DNA from: Alternaria dauci
Taxonomy: Eukaryota > Ascomycota > Dothideomycetes > Pleosporales > Pleosporaceae
Assembly: GCF_042100115.1 (NCBI RefSeq)
Contig: NC_091277.1
Span: forward strand, 310,001 to 374,000
DNA length: 64,000 bases
Direction: 5' to 3'
The translations under genes were made by a program, and so were the position numbers. Positions 1 to 10,629 of this stretch are shown one piece after another. The notes beneath the pieces were generated by a model, which did not search any database, was not told the DNA's origin, and was given only the letters and a program-made list of their open reading frames with translations. The first letter of the stretch is position 1, and every line of letters begins with the position of its first letter.

Positions 1-1
1 C

Positions 2-310
2 GGAAAGCTCTCATCTGCCGACATCGAGAACATGATCAACGACGCCCAGAAGTTCAAGTCCAGCGACGAGGCTTTCTCCAAGAAGTTCGAGTCAAGGCAA
101 CAGCTCGAGTCTTACATCTCCCGTGTCGAGGAGATGATCTCCGACCCCACCACATCCATCCGCCTCAAGCGTGGCCAGAAGGAGAAGATCGAGTCTGCTC
201 TCTCCGACGCCATGGCCCAGCTCGAGGTTGAGGATGCCCCCGCTGAGGACCTGAAGAAGAAGGAGCTTGCCCTCAAGCGCACTGTCACCAAGGCTTTCTC
301 CACCCGATAA
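2..310 (+). CDS. SSB1: Ribosome-associated Hsp70 (Ssb type), C-terminal part
   Basis: This is the last ~102 codons of an Hsp70 of the Ssb class, the cytosolic chaperone that binds nascent chains at the ribosome exit tunnel with the RAC co-chaperone. The frame is open from the window edge, so the ATPase and substrate domains lie outside. What is visible is the alpha-helical lid: an [17 protein letters not shown] helix, then [19 protein letters not shown], an [14 protein letters not shown] helix, and a tail ending [11 protein letters not shown] followed by TAA. It lacks the EEVD tail of Ssa-type cytosolic Hsp70 and an HDEL signal, which favours Ssb. Codon use is strongly biased to C-ending codons, as expected for a highly expressed gene. 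Confidence 0.9.
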   Translation, partial: GKLSSADIENMINDAQKFKSSDEAFSKKFESRQQLESYISRVEEMISDPTTSIRLKRGQKEKIESALSDAMAQLEVEDAPAEDLKKKELALKRTVTKAFSTR

Positions 311-2743
311 GCGCATCACACATTAGCAGCGCCACAAGGGCGTGCAGGAAGGAAGGAAGGGCGCACGTGCAGGATACCCAGACTGCGAGCTGCGAACGGA
401 GTTTCATCTATTGCGGCATTTAACGATAGACATGGTGTGTTTGGTTCCTTATCTTTCATGGGTTCCCGGTATTCAGGAACGCGGAAAAGTCTTCTTTGTA
501 CTTTCACGATGATGCCTGACGAAACGATCGTAATGGATGTCTGAAAAGTATGCCTAGCGGTCGATATCTCTTATGTACCTCACCAAAGTAGATACATGGA
601 GAGAAAGGGAAGGAAATTGAAATGACTTCACAATATACATCTCTGCCATGCTTCTTGTTGTGACTGCGACTGCAATGGTTTTGCTTGCAGTAGATGTCGT
701 ACTCAGCAATGAAGCTCTTAGCCTATACTACTGTCAATAGCTTGAGCATAACATCCGACTGCTGCTATTCGCCCCTTCCATAGCATTCGTGTCATTATTT
801 ACTTGTGGGAGTATGACGACCTGCAGGTGTACATTATGTCACATATCATGCTTGATGAAGACAAAGTGTAACACAGGCCTCTTGGGAGCATTTCAAGGTT
901 ATCCTCGACGGGTCAAGCTGAGCGATGCGCCCTCTTATCTAGCATTTTCACGAACTGTATTCTGCTGATCCCCACGTATTTAGCTTTCTCGTCAACTTCG
1001 TGCAATGTCGCCGGGTACAACAAAGTAAGATACGCCGGCCACTTTCGCAATGTGGCAGCTATAGGCAAGGTTGTCAAAGATAGATGCACCGGTAGAAGTA
1101 TCTCAACTGATGCCGAAGTGGACGAACGTTCGAATGTCAGGCATTGACGAAGATTGACCTCGCTTCTCATAGCACAATACCCATGAATGTAGAACTGTTC
1201 TGATATGTCTCATTGACAACGCGAGAGGCAAAAAGGTAGACCGATTGCTGCCTCTCTTATCTATCAGATGCAGAAGCAAAAACAAAAACATACAACAGCG
1301 GGGATTCACTAGTGGTCACCACCTAACTACTAATCCGCCGGTATCCTGCTTGTATATGGCTGAGCGGACGGGAATATTTGCTTTCACCCGTCCGGTGAGC
1401 ACGATAAGCCTTCGTTTTACCAAAAGCTGCATCGTTTTATCGAAGGCTGCATTCTTATAACAGGAAAAGGAAACCAAATGGTCTTGATCCCTGCTAAGCA
1501 CTAGACTGAGTATTTAGACATAAGCAAACAAGTTCTCCAACGTCTGTAGTCCGAATTAACCCCTGCTAGGCACCATTGTATCGATTATGCCTTGCTTTAC
1601 TTATGATCTTGGCCCAACCGTGCCGTGACCCCGCATGATCCCATCATTAATAACCCACATGCTCCAAATCGAGTCCCTGGGCTTGTCCGTGTGATTAAAG
1701 ACTTCTATTCATAAGTTGTTAATTTGAAAGTGACTGCATGATCCCATCATATATCTTTGAATCTATACTTTCTGATGAGCGCTGCACATATGCAGCCTCA
1801 TGCAACATAAGCCCCAGACAACATGGCTTCTCTCCTGTTCCATGGCGTAAATTTTCGATGCTCGAATGTTAAGGGACTCCCTCAGTGAAACTCCCGCATC
1901 GGTGTCGACATGCGTAATGAGTATACTCAGAAGACCTGGTGTACGTTCGCGTTATAAGGAACTTGGGTTTTGTCGGGGCATAAAGCGAGACAGCCTTGAA
2001 AGATGCTCTTAAAACACAACTTGGCTTGAGAAATACCAAAGGTACTCTAAACCCAGTCGCCACACTGTCACTGACGCGATGGGCTTCGCCATCCGTTTGG
2101 CCAACGACAGTTCGATTTCATCGAAGCAGTCGCTAGACAATCATGCTTGGTTGCTTCGCCACTTCAATCAATGACTTCTCTGGCTTCGGAAACATACCGT
2201 CAAGATTGGTGACCAGAGAGGCGAAGTGCATGCATCGACGATCTTCAACTGCGACAGCAGGGCTGCACTTGGAAAAAAATCCAACCAATCTCTTTTCACG
2301 GGTAGACGCGGCGCAGTTACAGGCAGCGAACTTCGGTGAATTTGCTTAAGAAGAAGTGCATGATACTATTATTACAACCCTAAAAATAGATTATTGGCGT
2401 TCTTCATCAACATTACGAGCTGTACAAGGTCACTCAAAGGACCATACTATCCTACATTGCTTTCTTTACCCTATCCTCTACAAATTTAGCTGGTTCTTTC
2501 TCCTTTCATAAATCCACATTTTGAAAAGCTATTCCGAAGAAACTGTACATGCTGCAACACCAAGCTCTAGCACGAGAAGCTGTTCGGCTTCTCACAGTGT
2601 AGGATATTATGTATCGTCAGCCAGGCTCAATACACATTATAGAGAAATTGTGCTAGTCTAATGTCTAAATGCGCATAGATAGCAACAAGCTATAATTATT
2701 ATATAAAACTTCTTAGCGTACGTCTCAAAGAAGATGTAGAGCC
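311..2743. other. Intergenic region without a recognisable gene
   Basis: This 2.4-kb stretch has only short open frames with no family resemblance. Two small structures stand out. A 15-bp direct repeat (GCATGATCCCATCAT) sits at 1633-1647 and 1736-1750. An 8-bp inverted repeat (AGCCTTCG/CGAAGGCT) spans 1407-1448. The stretch from about 2340 to 2740 is AT-rich and is probably the 3' flank of the gene on the minus strand. No transposon ends or coding remnants were recognised. Confidence 0.5.
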
Positions 2744-4377
2744 CTAATGTTTAACATTTTTCATGTGCTCGTTTGCCGAACTCTGTGTATAAAACTTCTT
2801 AGCGCACGTCTTGCAGGAGATGGTGGGGATTCCGTGTTTAGTGGCTGTCATATGTTCGTTCGCAGCACTCTGTGTATAAAACTTCTTGGCACACGTTTTG
2901 CAGGAAATGTCAGGCTTCCCGTGTCCAGTTGCTCTCATGTGCTCGTTTGCCGCACTCTGTGTAGAAAACTTCTTGGCACACGTTTTGCAGGAGATGTCAG
3001 GCTTCCCGTGTCCAGTTGCTCTCATATGCTCGTCTGCCGCACTCTGTGTAGAAAACTTCTTTGCGCACGCCTTACAGAAGATGTTAGTGCTTTCGTATGC
3101 AGCCGCTGTTATAGGCTGATTTGACGCTTGACCTGATTTGGATCTCTCATCGGGGTTCCGAACTTTCAACTGTGACCCATGGCTTTTAACCTCCATGTGT
3201 TGATTCGCCGCTTTCTCTAATTGGGGTCTTCTGTCACGGGTTTGGTATTCGAGTTGTAGTCCGTTTCTTTTGTACTGATCCAGGCTATCGCTTCGCACAT
3301 CGAGGGGCGGGGCAGTAGCGTGCTCTCCTGAAGGTCCGTGTATCTCTTCCTGAAGTCCTGTTGCAGCGTCAGCGCCAAGACGTCACCAGGCAGAAGACAA
3401 TTGCTACACTAACCAATTGTCTCACAGGTCACTCTCTCCGCGGTGTAACTCTTGGCCATCTCTGCTGCTGGTATCATCGACAGCACCTCTTTCGCGCATG
3501 CCACTGCTGTCCCTGCCGCGTACGGTTGCCACCGCTTGTTCTTGTGCGAGTCCGCGTAGTCACAGATACCACGGATAACTAGACATGGGAAGCTATGCAT
3601 CAGCCCTGCTGCCTCCATCTCAAAGCATAACACGCCACCTAGCTCTGCGCTAACCCTGTCTCTCTCGGCAGCGCTCCGCATCACCTGGTTGCCCGATGCG
3701 ATCGTGCCGTAATGCACTACCACAGGTTGCGTCCGCGGGGCCCGAGCTACCAAGTGACTTACGTCGCACTGCTTGCACGTCGCTCCTCCCCTGTGGTCGT
3801 ACGTCGCGTCGTAGAGAGCGTCTAGGCCCGCAGCTTCTCGCGTGAAGTCTAGCAAGCTGTTAAGCTTAGACAGATACTCCAATAACTTGCCCTTCCCTCT
3901 CATGTCCTTCGCCCGCAGGTTCGCAACCGCGTTCAGCAGCATTGTCGGCGGTGTGTTAAGCGCTCCCGTCCGCTCAAACCCGCTCTGCGTAGTCTTGCCC
4001 AAGTCGTACTGCACTACTCCGCCGTGCGTCTTATGCGGCTTGCTCACTACCACGTCCCCAAGCCTGATGTCTACTTCCTCGCTCGGAACACCTCCGCCAA
4101 TGCCTACCATTAGACCAAACCGCGTCGAGGAGAAGGTAGACTTCATCTGCATCGCCACTGCTGCAGCCGAGTTGGTGCCCGTTTGCCCTTCAGGCAAGCA
4201 GGCGATAACGACATTGTGTTCGCCAACGCGTCCACAGGTGTAGAGATTCGTGTCGTGGGCGTCGTATTGAGGTGTGTCGTGTTCCTCGTCGAGCATCTCC
4301 TGCGCGGCCGCCAGCTCAACAGGCAGCGCGCACACCCATCCCACCGTGTAGTCTTCGCGGCGCAGCTGGCGCGCCAT
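2744..4377 (-). CDS. PNP_UDP-like effector domain fused to tandem C2H2 (U1-like) zinc fingers
   Basis: Two exons (4377-3414 and 3357-2744) encode 525 residues. The 56-nt intron has a GTTAGT donor, a CTGAC branch site and a CAG acceptor. Exon 2 has no ATG of its own, and the splice keeps frame. Residues 1-~310 are a purine-nucleoside-phosphorylase/uridine-phosphorylase domain of the kind found at the N-terminus of fungal NLRs: EDYTVGWVCALPVELAAA start, GIGGGVP near 95, FEMEAAGL near 252, RGICDYADSH near 270. After a linker come four fingers beginning at about residues 416, 445, 474 and 503, each C-x2-C-x12-H-x5-H, the spacing of U1/matrin-type fingers. The protein ends on the last His. There is no NACHT or NB-ARC. 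In the family the domain cleaves or senses nucleosides or nucleotides. Fusion to fingers suggests a nonself-recognition or nucleic-acid-sensing role, which is inference. Confidence 0.75.
2755..3095 (-). repeat. Four tandem 87-bp zinc-finger units
   Basis: The unit repeats every 87 bp (29 codons). The shared AAAACTTCTT landmark falls at 2791, 2878, 2965 and 3052 on the plus strand. The two central units differ at about 3 of 87 positions by eye, and the outer units are more diverged. This pattern suggests recent duplication or gene conversion inside a coding repeat array. Confidence 0.9.
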
Positions 4378-5163
4378 TTACGGTCGTTGCGATGGAGTTC
4401 GAGAAAAAAGTGTTGCAGTGTCTCGTGGACAGTGTACTGTAGGTGAGGTCATGGCCTGGCAGCCTAGCAGCCGCTCAGTCTGACGACGAGCACAGCAGCA
4501 GGCTGAGGCAGGCTGAGGCAGGATGTTGACGTACAGCGGATGTCGCCGCAGACGTGGGTGAGGTGTGGGGGCCAGAACAACGACTCGCTCATTGGTTAGA
4601 CATGCGGAGCATGCTTACCACGCCGCAATCAGACCAGGCTGTAAACGCAGCCCGAAGTTTTGAGTACCATACCATCTAATCCATCCAAATTCCTTTATCG
4701 CAGAGAGGGCGCAAGCGACGACATCGAGCACTTCTCTCCGCTAAAGTTCGATCATCCCATCACTAATTTTGGGATTCCTACCTCTCTTCGGCAGTTCTCT
4801 AAATGCAGCTTTACACAGTTCTGCAGTTATGTACGCAATCAAGCACAATGATACAAGACATAAACTAAGACAAGACCAGCTTCAGCGGGATGGGAGATCG
4901 AACAGCAGGACATCAGTCAATGCATAGATGTAGATAATGATTCGCCTTTGCTGCGTCTCGTCTAATTTTCAGTCTAGGACGCTAATGCTCGGCAGCTCCG
5001 ATACATGTATGTACTACTAGATCAAGTATTAGAGCTATTCAATAATCGTGTTATAGACTTGAAGAACGGGACAATTTCTCAAAAGACGCCCAACCAGGTC
5101 CAGAGCTAGTGAAATTCTTCCAGATCCCATCTCACCTCCTGACCACCGTATACCGACGTTCGA
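4378..5163. other. Intergenic region
   Basis: This is the shared upstream region of the minus-strand PNP-zinc-finger gene and the plus-strand CorA-like gene. It carries a short tandem GGCTGAGGCA repeat (about 2.5 copies, 4498-4523). Nothing else was recognised. Confidence 0.5.
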
Positions 5164-6289
5164 ATGGGTTCTTCAGCTCTGCAGAGACTTTCAGTCAGGA
5201 TGGCCAGCTTCAATCCACCTGTGAGAAACCAGTTAAGTACGCTGCAAGCAAGCATGTTCTCATTCTACATCGCAGACACGTGGTTCCGCATCCTCGTCAA
5301 GATGGCCGCTCGAGATGCTAGCTCAAGCTACAGCTGGTATGAGATGACGTTTTTTTCGCGTTGGGTCTCCGGTCATTGCACAATCCTGTGCATTGGTGTC
5401 TCTTCACTTTTCAGAGGGCTGCTACAAGCCGCGCTTTCCCAGTTGGGAACGAGGCCGCTGCCTTCAGAGCCACACTTGCTGCACATACCTTTAGTTGAGG
5501 CGGTTGTTTCTATGCAGGACCTCTCTGTATGGGCTGTACGCGACATCGTGCGTAACGTCGAGAAGGCAAGCACGCTCGCCTAACGAAAAATGCATGAAGT
5601 TAGTAACCAGTGCTCAGGACCGCTCACTTCCAGCTCGCGAATCTAAAGGCTTCCTCATGATGCATGAGGCGGCACGCCACGCCATCCACTCTTTCGAGAC
5701 ACTCAGCGTAACAGTGGAGACGGTGGAAGCTATACACGGGCACGTAGTATGTCTTGCGAGCAAGATAAAGCAGGAGGGTAGAAATAGACTAGAGGCATCG
5801 TCTCAAGTGCGTACACATATGGCCTTTCAAGTCAGCATGCTTCGCAATCTGCTTCTGCGGTCACAATCGAACAAGGAGCGGCTGCAGAACGAGATCACCC
5901 TGGTGAGGCAGTTTGATTGACTACCGACGCGAGCTTACTGACGCATCATCAGGCATACAACATGATTGCACAGCGCGACAGTCAGGTGATGACAGGACTT
6001 GGGGAGGCAGCAAGACGCGACAGTGGTGCTATGAGGACAATCGCAGTTGTAACCATGGCCTTTTTGCCACCGACCTTCTTATCAATACGTGCTCCCCACC
6101 GTCGCACAGCATTTAACTAACACTGAGCAGGCAATCTTCAGCATGAGCTTCTTTAACTATACTCCCGAACAAGGTAGTGCAGGATGGTCTATATCTGGCG
6201 AATTCTGGGTGTACTGGGTTTGTGCCGTACCGTTGACGTGCATAACGCTGATGATCTGGTACTGGCGGCAGAGACGAGTGGAAAGCTGA
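5164..6289 (+). pseudogene. CorA-like membrane protein, probably decaying
   Basis: Four blocks together give a fungal CorA-like (Mg2+-transporter-type) protein with a long soluble N-terminus and two C-terminal membrane helices. They are 5164-5565, 5618-5902, 5953-6084 and 6131-6289. The recognisable string runs SVWAVRDIVRNVEK, HEAARHAIHSFETL, LRSQSNKERLQNEITL, AYNMIAQRDSQVM, a first hydrophobic segment ending FLPPTFLS, then AIFSMSFFNY and a second helix ending YWRQRR. The middle junction is a normal 50-nt GT-AG intron (5903-5952). The other two lack a GT donor at the position the family requires: 5566 reads GCAAGC and 6085 reads ATACGT. A GC donor can still splice; an AT donor probably cannot. 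Such proteins in fungi often sit near NLR and HET genes. It may be a recent pseudogene. The 5' end is uncertain. Confidence 0.6.
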
Positions 6290-6748
6290 TAACAGCACTG
6301 TTTTACTAGGTCTGTTGAGGTAGTGGTCAGACGCTGAGGTTCTGGACTCAGCATTAAGACTACAAGTTATGGTGACATAGAAGCTCTCTACAGTATGTTT
6401 TTAGAAGTCACAACTCAGAGGAATCAATATAGCTTTAACATCTTCTTCGTGGGCGGAACTAGCTCTTTTTTAGGCCAAATAAGAGAGCGCAAGTACGCAA
6501 GATCAGATGTACTACTTTTCTTCTTAAGTGCTATAGTACGCAGAATCATGTAAAAGGATGACACAATAACTGCGTGGAGGGACAGAAGGAACAAGAGAGA
6601 CAATGTGAAAGGAAAATGTAAATGGAAGGTGTGAAAAGGGTGTAAGCCCGATCTTGGTAGCAACCCGTTTTAACACAGCGCGCCTCTATTTCGGCAACAC
6701 TATTAAAAAAACAGAATGTTGAGTAACCATTAATAGCCGTTTAGGGCT
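6290..6748. other. Intergenic region
   Basis: Only short unsupported frames are present here. The region is relatively A/T-rich on the plus strand. Nothing was recognised. Confidence 0.45.
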
Positions 6749-6949
6749 ATGGCGGGGGCTGTGGTGGCAGAGTCGCGATTCCTAGAAAGTGTAACCCAGA
6801 GCGAACACGAGGTAAATGATCCCAACACAGCACCGTGGATTTTGACGGATCGCGAGGGAGAACAAATTTTCAGGATCCTATGGTCGTATGTGAAAGAATG
6901 CATCGAAAGATCTCCTATATCCGAGGGCATGCTGGTCGGGCGTTGGTAA

Positions 6950-7345
6950 TCAGCTCTAGCGCTCGCCCACGGTTCCCCTCGTCGTGTCTGCCTCAAAGCA
7001 AGAACGGCTCGGTGCTGGTGACTAGTCGGGCGAGGAGCGTGGCGTTGCAGCTAGTGGATGAGAGCGATATCCTGTCCATTGAGCCCATAGACGACACTAG
7101 CGGCCAAGAGCTTCTGTGAAAGAAGTTGGGAGGAGCGGTGGACGACGAGAGTGTAACGTCGCCTTTTCGGCGGTAGAGGCCTACTGTATCGCGATAGTTA
7201 TTAGGGTTGAGCTTTAAGGAACGGTTGATTGTGTGTATGGACGAGGACCCGCATTGCCGAGCTAGCAAGGGCCCTCGAACAGATGCCACTCGCTCTCGTG
7301 CAGGCGGCAGCATACATTCGACGACCAGACTTGTCAACGACCAAG
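6950..7345 (+). pseudogene. NB-ARC (NLR NTPase) fragment, frameshifted
   Basis: Two pieces in different frames match the second half of a fungal NB-ARC domain. The first (about 6985-7116) reads LPQSKNGSVLVTSRARSVAL followed by LVDESDILSIEPIDD, which is the RNBS-B/sensor stretch. It is cut by TGA at 7117-7119, although the sequence beyond still reads KKLGG as the family expects. The second (about 7268-7335) reads ALEQMPLALVQAAAYIRR, the GLPLA-type helix. No P-loop, start codon or TPR/ankyrin tail was found nearby. This looks like the wreck of an NLR gene. Confidence 0.5.
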
Positions 7346-7622
7346 CTGCAAACAAGCACTTGATTCAGGCATGACGAAAACTGCAAGTCAATCGAGTCAA
7401 GGCGACACCATGTGACGAACGTCAGAACCAAGCTATCTCGGATCTTCCAAGGTTGTCAAGAAAGACACTGAAACACACATTGGCGATATACTGAATTCAA
7501 CAAAGATCCTGTGCTCGTTATATCGCTAAGCGGCTAGTGTTGGTATTAGAATTGTTCTTTGATCGAAGTTAGTAAGAGGGATGTATAAGCTAACTAAGCT
7601 ACGATAAGTAGTCTTATCCTAT

Positions 7623-8546
7623 CTATGCAGAAGATGCGTTCCGTCGCCAGAAACCAGGCGCCCTGTCGAAGTCTTCCTCCCAACGCATGAGCGGCGGCCT
7701 TACATAATATTCCGGCCAGAAATCATCCTCCTGCAACTGATCCTGAGCATCAACGTAGTCACTGGTGTCGACATACATCCAACCGACATCTTCATGGTCA
7801 TCATTTGTTTCTCCGCCCTCCCAGTCAAACTTCTCGTCTTCTTCGTCTTCCTCGGCTTCGTCTTCTTCGCTATCGGGCGCCCAGTTTCTCTTGACGAGCT
7901 TGAACACGGGCGTGCCCATCATCTCGATTGATTCGAGGCAGATGTCGTCAACAAGAAGACAGAAATTGTAGCGAGATCCAGCATGGTGCAGATAATCCGT
8001 GCTGCCGGCTGCGCCAGTCATTTCGTCCTTGGTCGCGGGCTCGCGGTCGGCACGCCAGTTACGTTGTAGCTCGTCTACGGCCCAGCTATTGAAATGCTCG
8101 CGGATCTTCTCAGGACCTGCTCTTTCGAATTTGGACTGGTCATCCATCACGACCAACTCATGTCTTGCGAGAAGGCCTGGTTGAGCTTGATATACTGCTA
8201 GTGATGACTCGATATCTCGGCAGAGCACAGAGAGTATACGATGCCAAACCGCATCGTCGTTGTACGAGGCACGGTACACGGCCAGACCCCAAGGCGCGTC
8301 TGGTTTGAGGATATTGAATAGGTCGTTCAACACCCTCAGCGGGTCAGCCGTTTCTGTCAGGACCTCTGCGCTATAAGCCTGGAACAATTCCTTGCTAACG
8401 GGATGCGCCCTGGCAGCCGCCTCGTGAGCAGCATTGACCTTGTCGGGATCGAACTGTGACTTCGTGATAACGGCCATAGCCTTGTCAAGATGATCCATGT
8501 GAGCCCGAACGCGGGCTCTTTCCGCGTCTGTAAGTGGTTGCGCCAT
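7623..8546 (-). CDS. Uncharacterised acidic fungal protein
   Basis: A single open frame gives 307 residues if the start is the ATG at 8546 (MAQPLTDAERARVRAH). An earlier in-frame start at 8612 would add a hydrophobic stretch of 22 residues that looks like untranslated sequence. The N-terminal two thirds is predicted helical and contains a RVLNDLFNILKPDAPWG segment and a RYNFCLLVDDICLESI segment. It resembles a conserved hypothetical family that I associate with Dothideomycetes. The C-terminus has an Asp/Glu run (SEEDEAEEDEEDEKFDWEGG) followed by a Tyr/Trp-rich tail. No signal peptide or membrane segment is visible from the preferred start. I do not recognise a function. Confidence 0.6.
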   Translation of the reverse strand: MAQPLTDAERARVRAHMDHLDKAMAVITKSQFDPDKVNAAHEAAARAHPVSKELFQAYSAEVLTETADPLRVLNDLFNILKPDAPWGLAVYRASYNDDAVWHRILSVLCRDIESSLAVYQAQPGLLARHELVVMDDQSKFERAGPEKIREHFNSWAVDELQRNWRADREPATKDEMTGAAGSTDYLHHAGSRYNFCLLVDDICLESIEMMGTPVFKLVKRNWAPDSEEDEAEEDEEDEKFDWEGGETNDDHEDVGWMYVDTSDYVDAQDQLQEDDFWPEYYVRPPLMRWEEDFDRAPGFWRRNASSA

Positions 8547-8753
8547 GGCAGGGGCTGTCTGGGCAGACCGCCAAAGCCACACACACACAATCAACCGTTC
8601 CCAAAAGCTCAAACCCGATGATTATCGCGACACAGTAGGCCTCCCAGGAGACCGAAAAAGCGACTTTACACTCCCGTTATAAGGTGGCACGGTGGTTACA
8701 AGCAAATTAGGTCTTAGCGCGCGCAAGGGAGCTCTGGCCCGTGGACGCGTCTT

Positions 8754-9967
8754 TTGACTCAAGAACGACAACACCAACACCAACTTGGCAACAACACGGT
8801 ACAGATGGCCGAGGCCTCCCAAACCTTGCCCACGCAAAGACCGATATTAGTAGGTGTAGATTTCGGCGAGGCGACAGATGACCAGCGACTAGCATGTAAC
8901 AAACTAGCAGCGGCTGCTTTCGGGGACCCGCTTTCCGAAGCTGATTACCTGGAACGCGAAGAGCTCATGAGCAAAACAGCTCTTGCGCAAGATGACGGTG
9001 TACGCACCTGGTGTCTGTATCACAGCAACACTCGATCTCAAGTGCTCGCAACCTGCAAAACCGTGAAGCGGCAATTACTCGTCACGGATGTCCATGGATC
9101 ACACATTGGGAACGGCTATTGTATCGCCTCTGTGGTTGTTCACCCTGACTATCGTGGCCAAGGTTACGCTTCTGCCCTTCTGTACAATGTCACCCAATGG
9201 CTGGATGGCCTAGGAGACGCGCTCGCAAGCATGATTTACAGCAACAAAGAAGCAGTAAGCAACTGCTACAACAGCAACAACAACGAATGCTAAGCGATTT
9301 GAAGTTCTACGCCCGGCTAGGTTGGAGCCCGATCCCAGCCCCCGCAATCGTACTTTCCACCGACGTCTCCATCGATGACGAACCTCACACGATGTATGGC
9401 ATGCAAGAGCACCTCCGATATCTGCGGGCGGAAGACATCGACGAGCTGTGCAGAATGGACATACACACACTGGCACTAGAAATTGATGAGACGCGGACTG
9501 TCGGAAGAAGCACGATTTTGACCGTTCTTCCCACGGCTGATCTCATCGGCTGGCAACATACAAGGGCAGAATTCTATGGGATGAAGCTACATAAGAGATC
9601 GCCACTAATCAAAGGGGCTTTTCACGGTTCTAATGCCTGGATCTACTGGCATCACGATTTTCGAAAGCAATGCCTTTTCATTCAAAGAATTTGGATCCTT
9701 CGCGAGACTGAAGGAGAACAAAGCAATGTCCTCTCTGCACTTCTGCTTTGTGCAGTTCGAGAGGCTCGATCCTGGGGGTTGCCAATGGTTGTGGTATGGG
9801 GAGTTGCATCTGGTTTGCGCGATACATTCGAGACACTCAGTAGCGGCGTCAAAGGTCTAAGCCCCATGCTGCAGGCACAAAGACGGGAAACCATATCTGT
9901 TAGATGGAGAGGCGGCAAGAGCAACCGGACTGAAATCATTCCCAATGAACACTATGCTTGGATCTGA
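8754..9967 (+). pseudogene. LYC1-like GNAT acetyltransferase, frameshifted
   Basis: The 5' half (from an ATG at 8754 or more likely 8805) carries a GNAT fold with an acetyl-CoA loop, VVVHPDYRGQGYASALL. It then runs into a CAA/CAG-rich tract at about 9238-9288 and a TAA at 9291. The rest of the protein continues in another frame from about 9296 (DLKFYARLGWSPIP) to 9967 and matches the C-terminal part of fungal LYC1-type lysine N-acetyltransferase-like proteins. A GTAAGC at 9255 could be a donor, but the acceptors in range give either the wrong phase or an intron of about 20 nt. I read this as an indel in an expanded trinucleotide tract; an unusual intron is the alternative. Confidence 0.6.
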
Positions 9968-10629
9968 GTCATGGCTCTCAAACTACCGGAAACAGCTACC
10001 TACAAGCACCATGTGCTGTTCAATCAGCGCAGGAGTCTTGAAACCCGTCCAGGCCATTTGGATGTTTTGCAAGGAGACGTAACATTTCTTGCTTCACTCT
10101 GAACAAATCAGTGTTGGGCGAGCATTCAACGTCATGAACTTACTCGTCACGAAGGTAAGCTCGATGCTCGTGCAACCCAGCATTGATGATATCATCCCGC
10201 CTGTCTTTGTCAGCTAGTCGATTCTATCATCATGGCGACAGGCATGCTTACATGGCATAGAGTGCATTGCGATCGTCAAAGTCTTCGACGGGCTCCGAAG
10301 GCTGGATCACGAGACTATATAAGCAGACTATCGATGGGCGCATGCGTCGCATTCATCCAGTGCACGGCTAGCTATGCTTGTGGTAGTTTCATTTCGCGCT
10401 AGAATATCTCCTGACCGCTCATAGGCCCACATAGCGCCGTACCCTGCTTGTGATGTTCCCCGCGGACAGGCTGCATATGGGGGCCACGGCTGCACGGGGG
10501 GAGGTCGGCAACGTAAACAAGGTTCCCGCTGCACAGCCCCCGCCTTGTTTTGCATCGACTCGAACTCCTTCGTTGGTACACCCAAGAAGGTCTTTGGGTT
10601 GTTGTGGGTAGCATGGTTACTATGCAGCG
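9968..10629. other. Intergenic region upstream of the NLR gene
   Basis: No coding sequence was recognised. This contains the presumed promoter of the downstream hydrolase-NACHT-WD40 gene. A TATATAA-like element lies at about 10315-10322. Confidence 0.4.

Noticed and set aside
2755..3095. CRISPR-like regular repeat array
   Set aside because: The repeats are contiguous coding units encoding zinc fingers in frame, with no unique spacers, in a eukaryotic genome.
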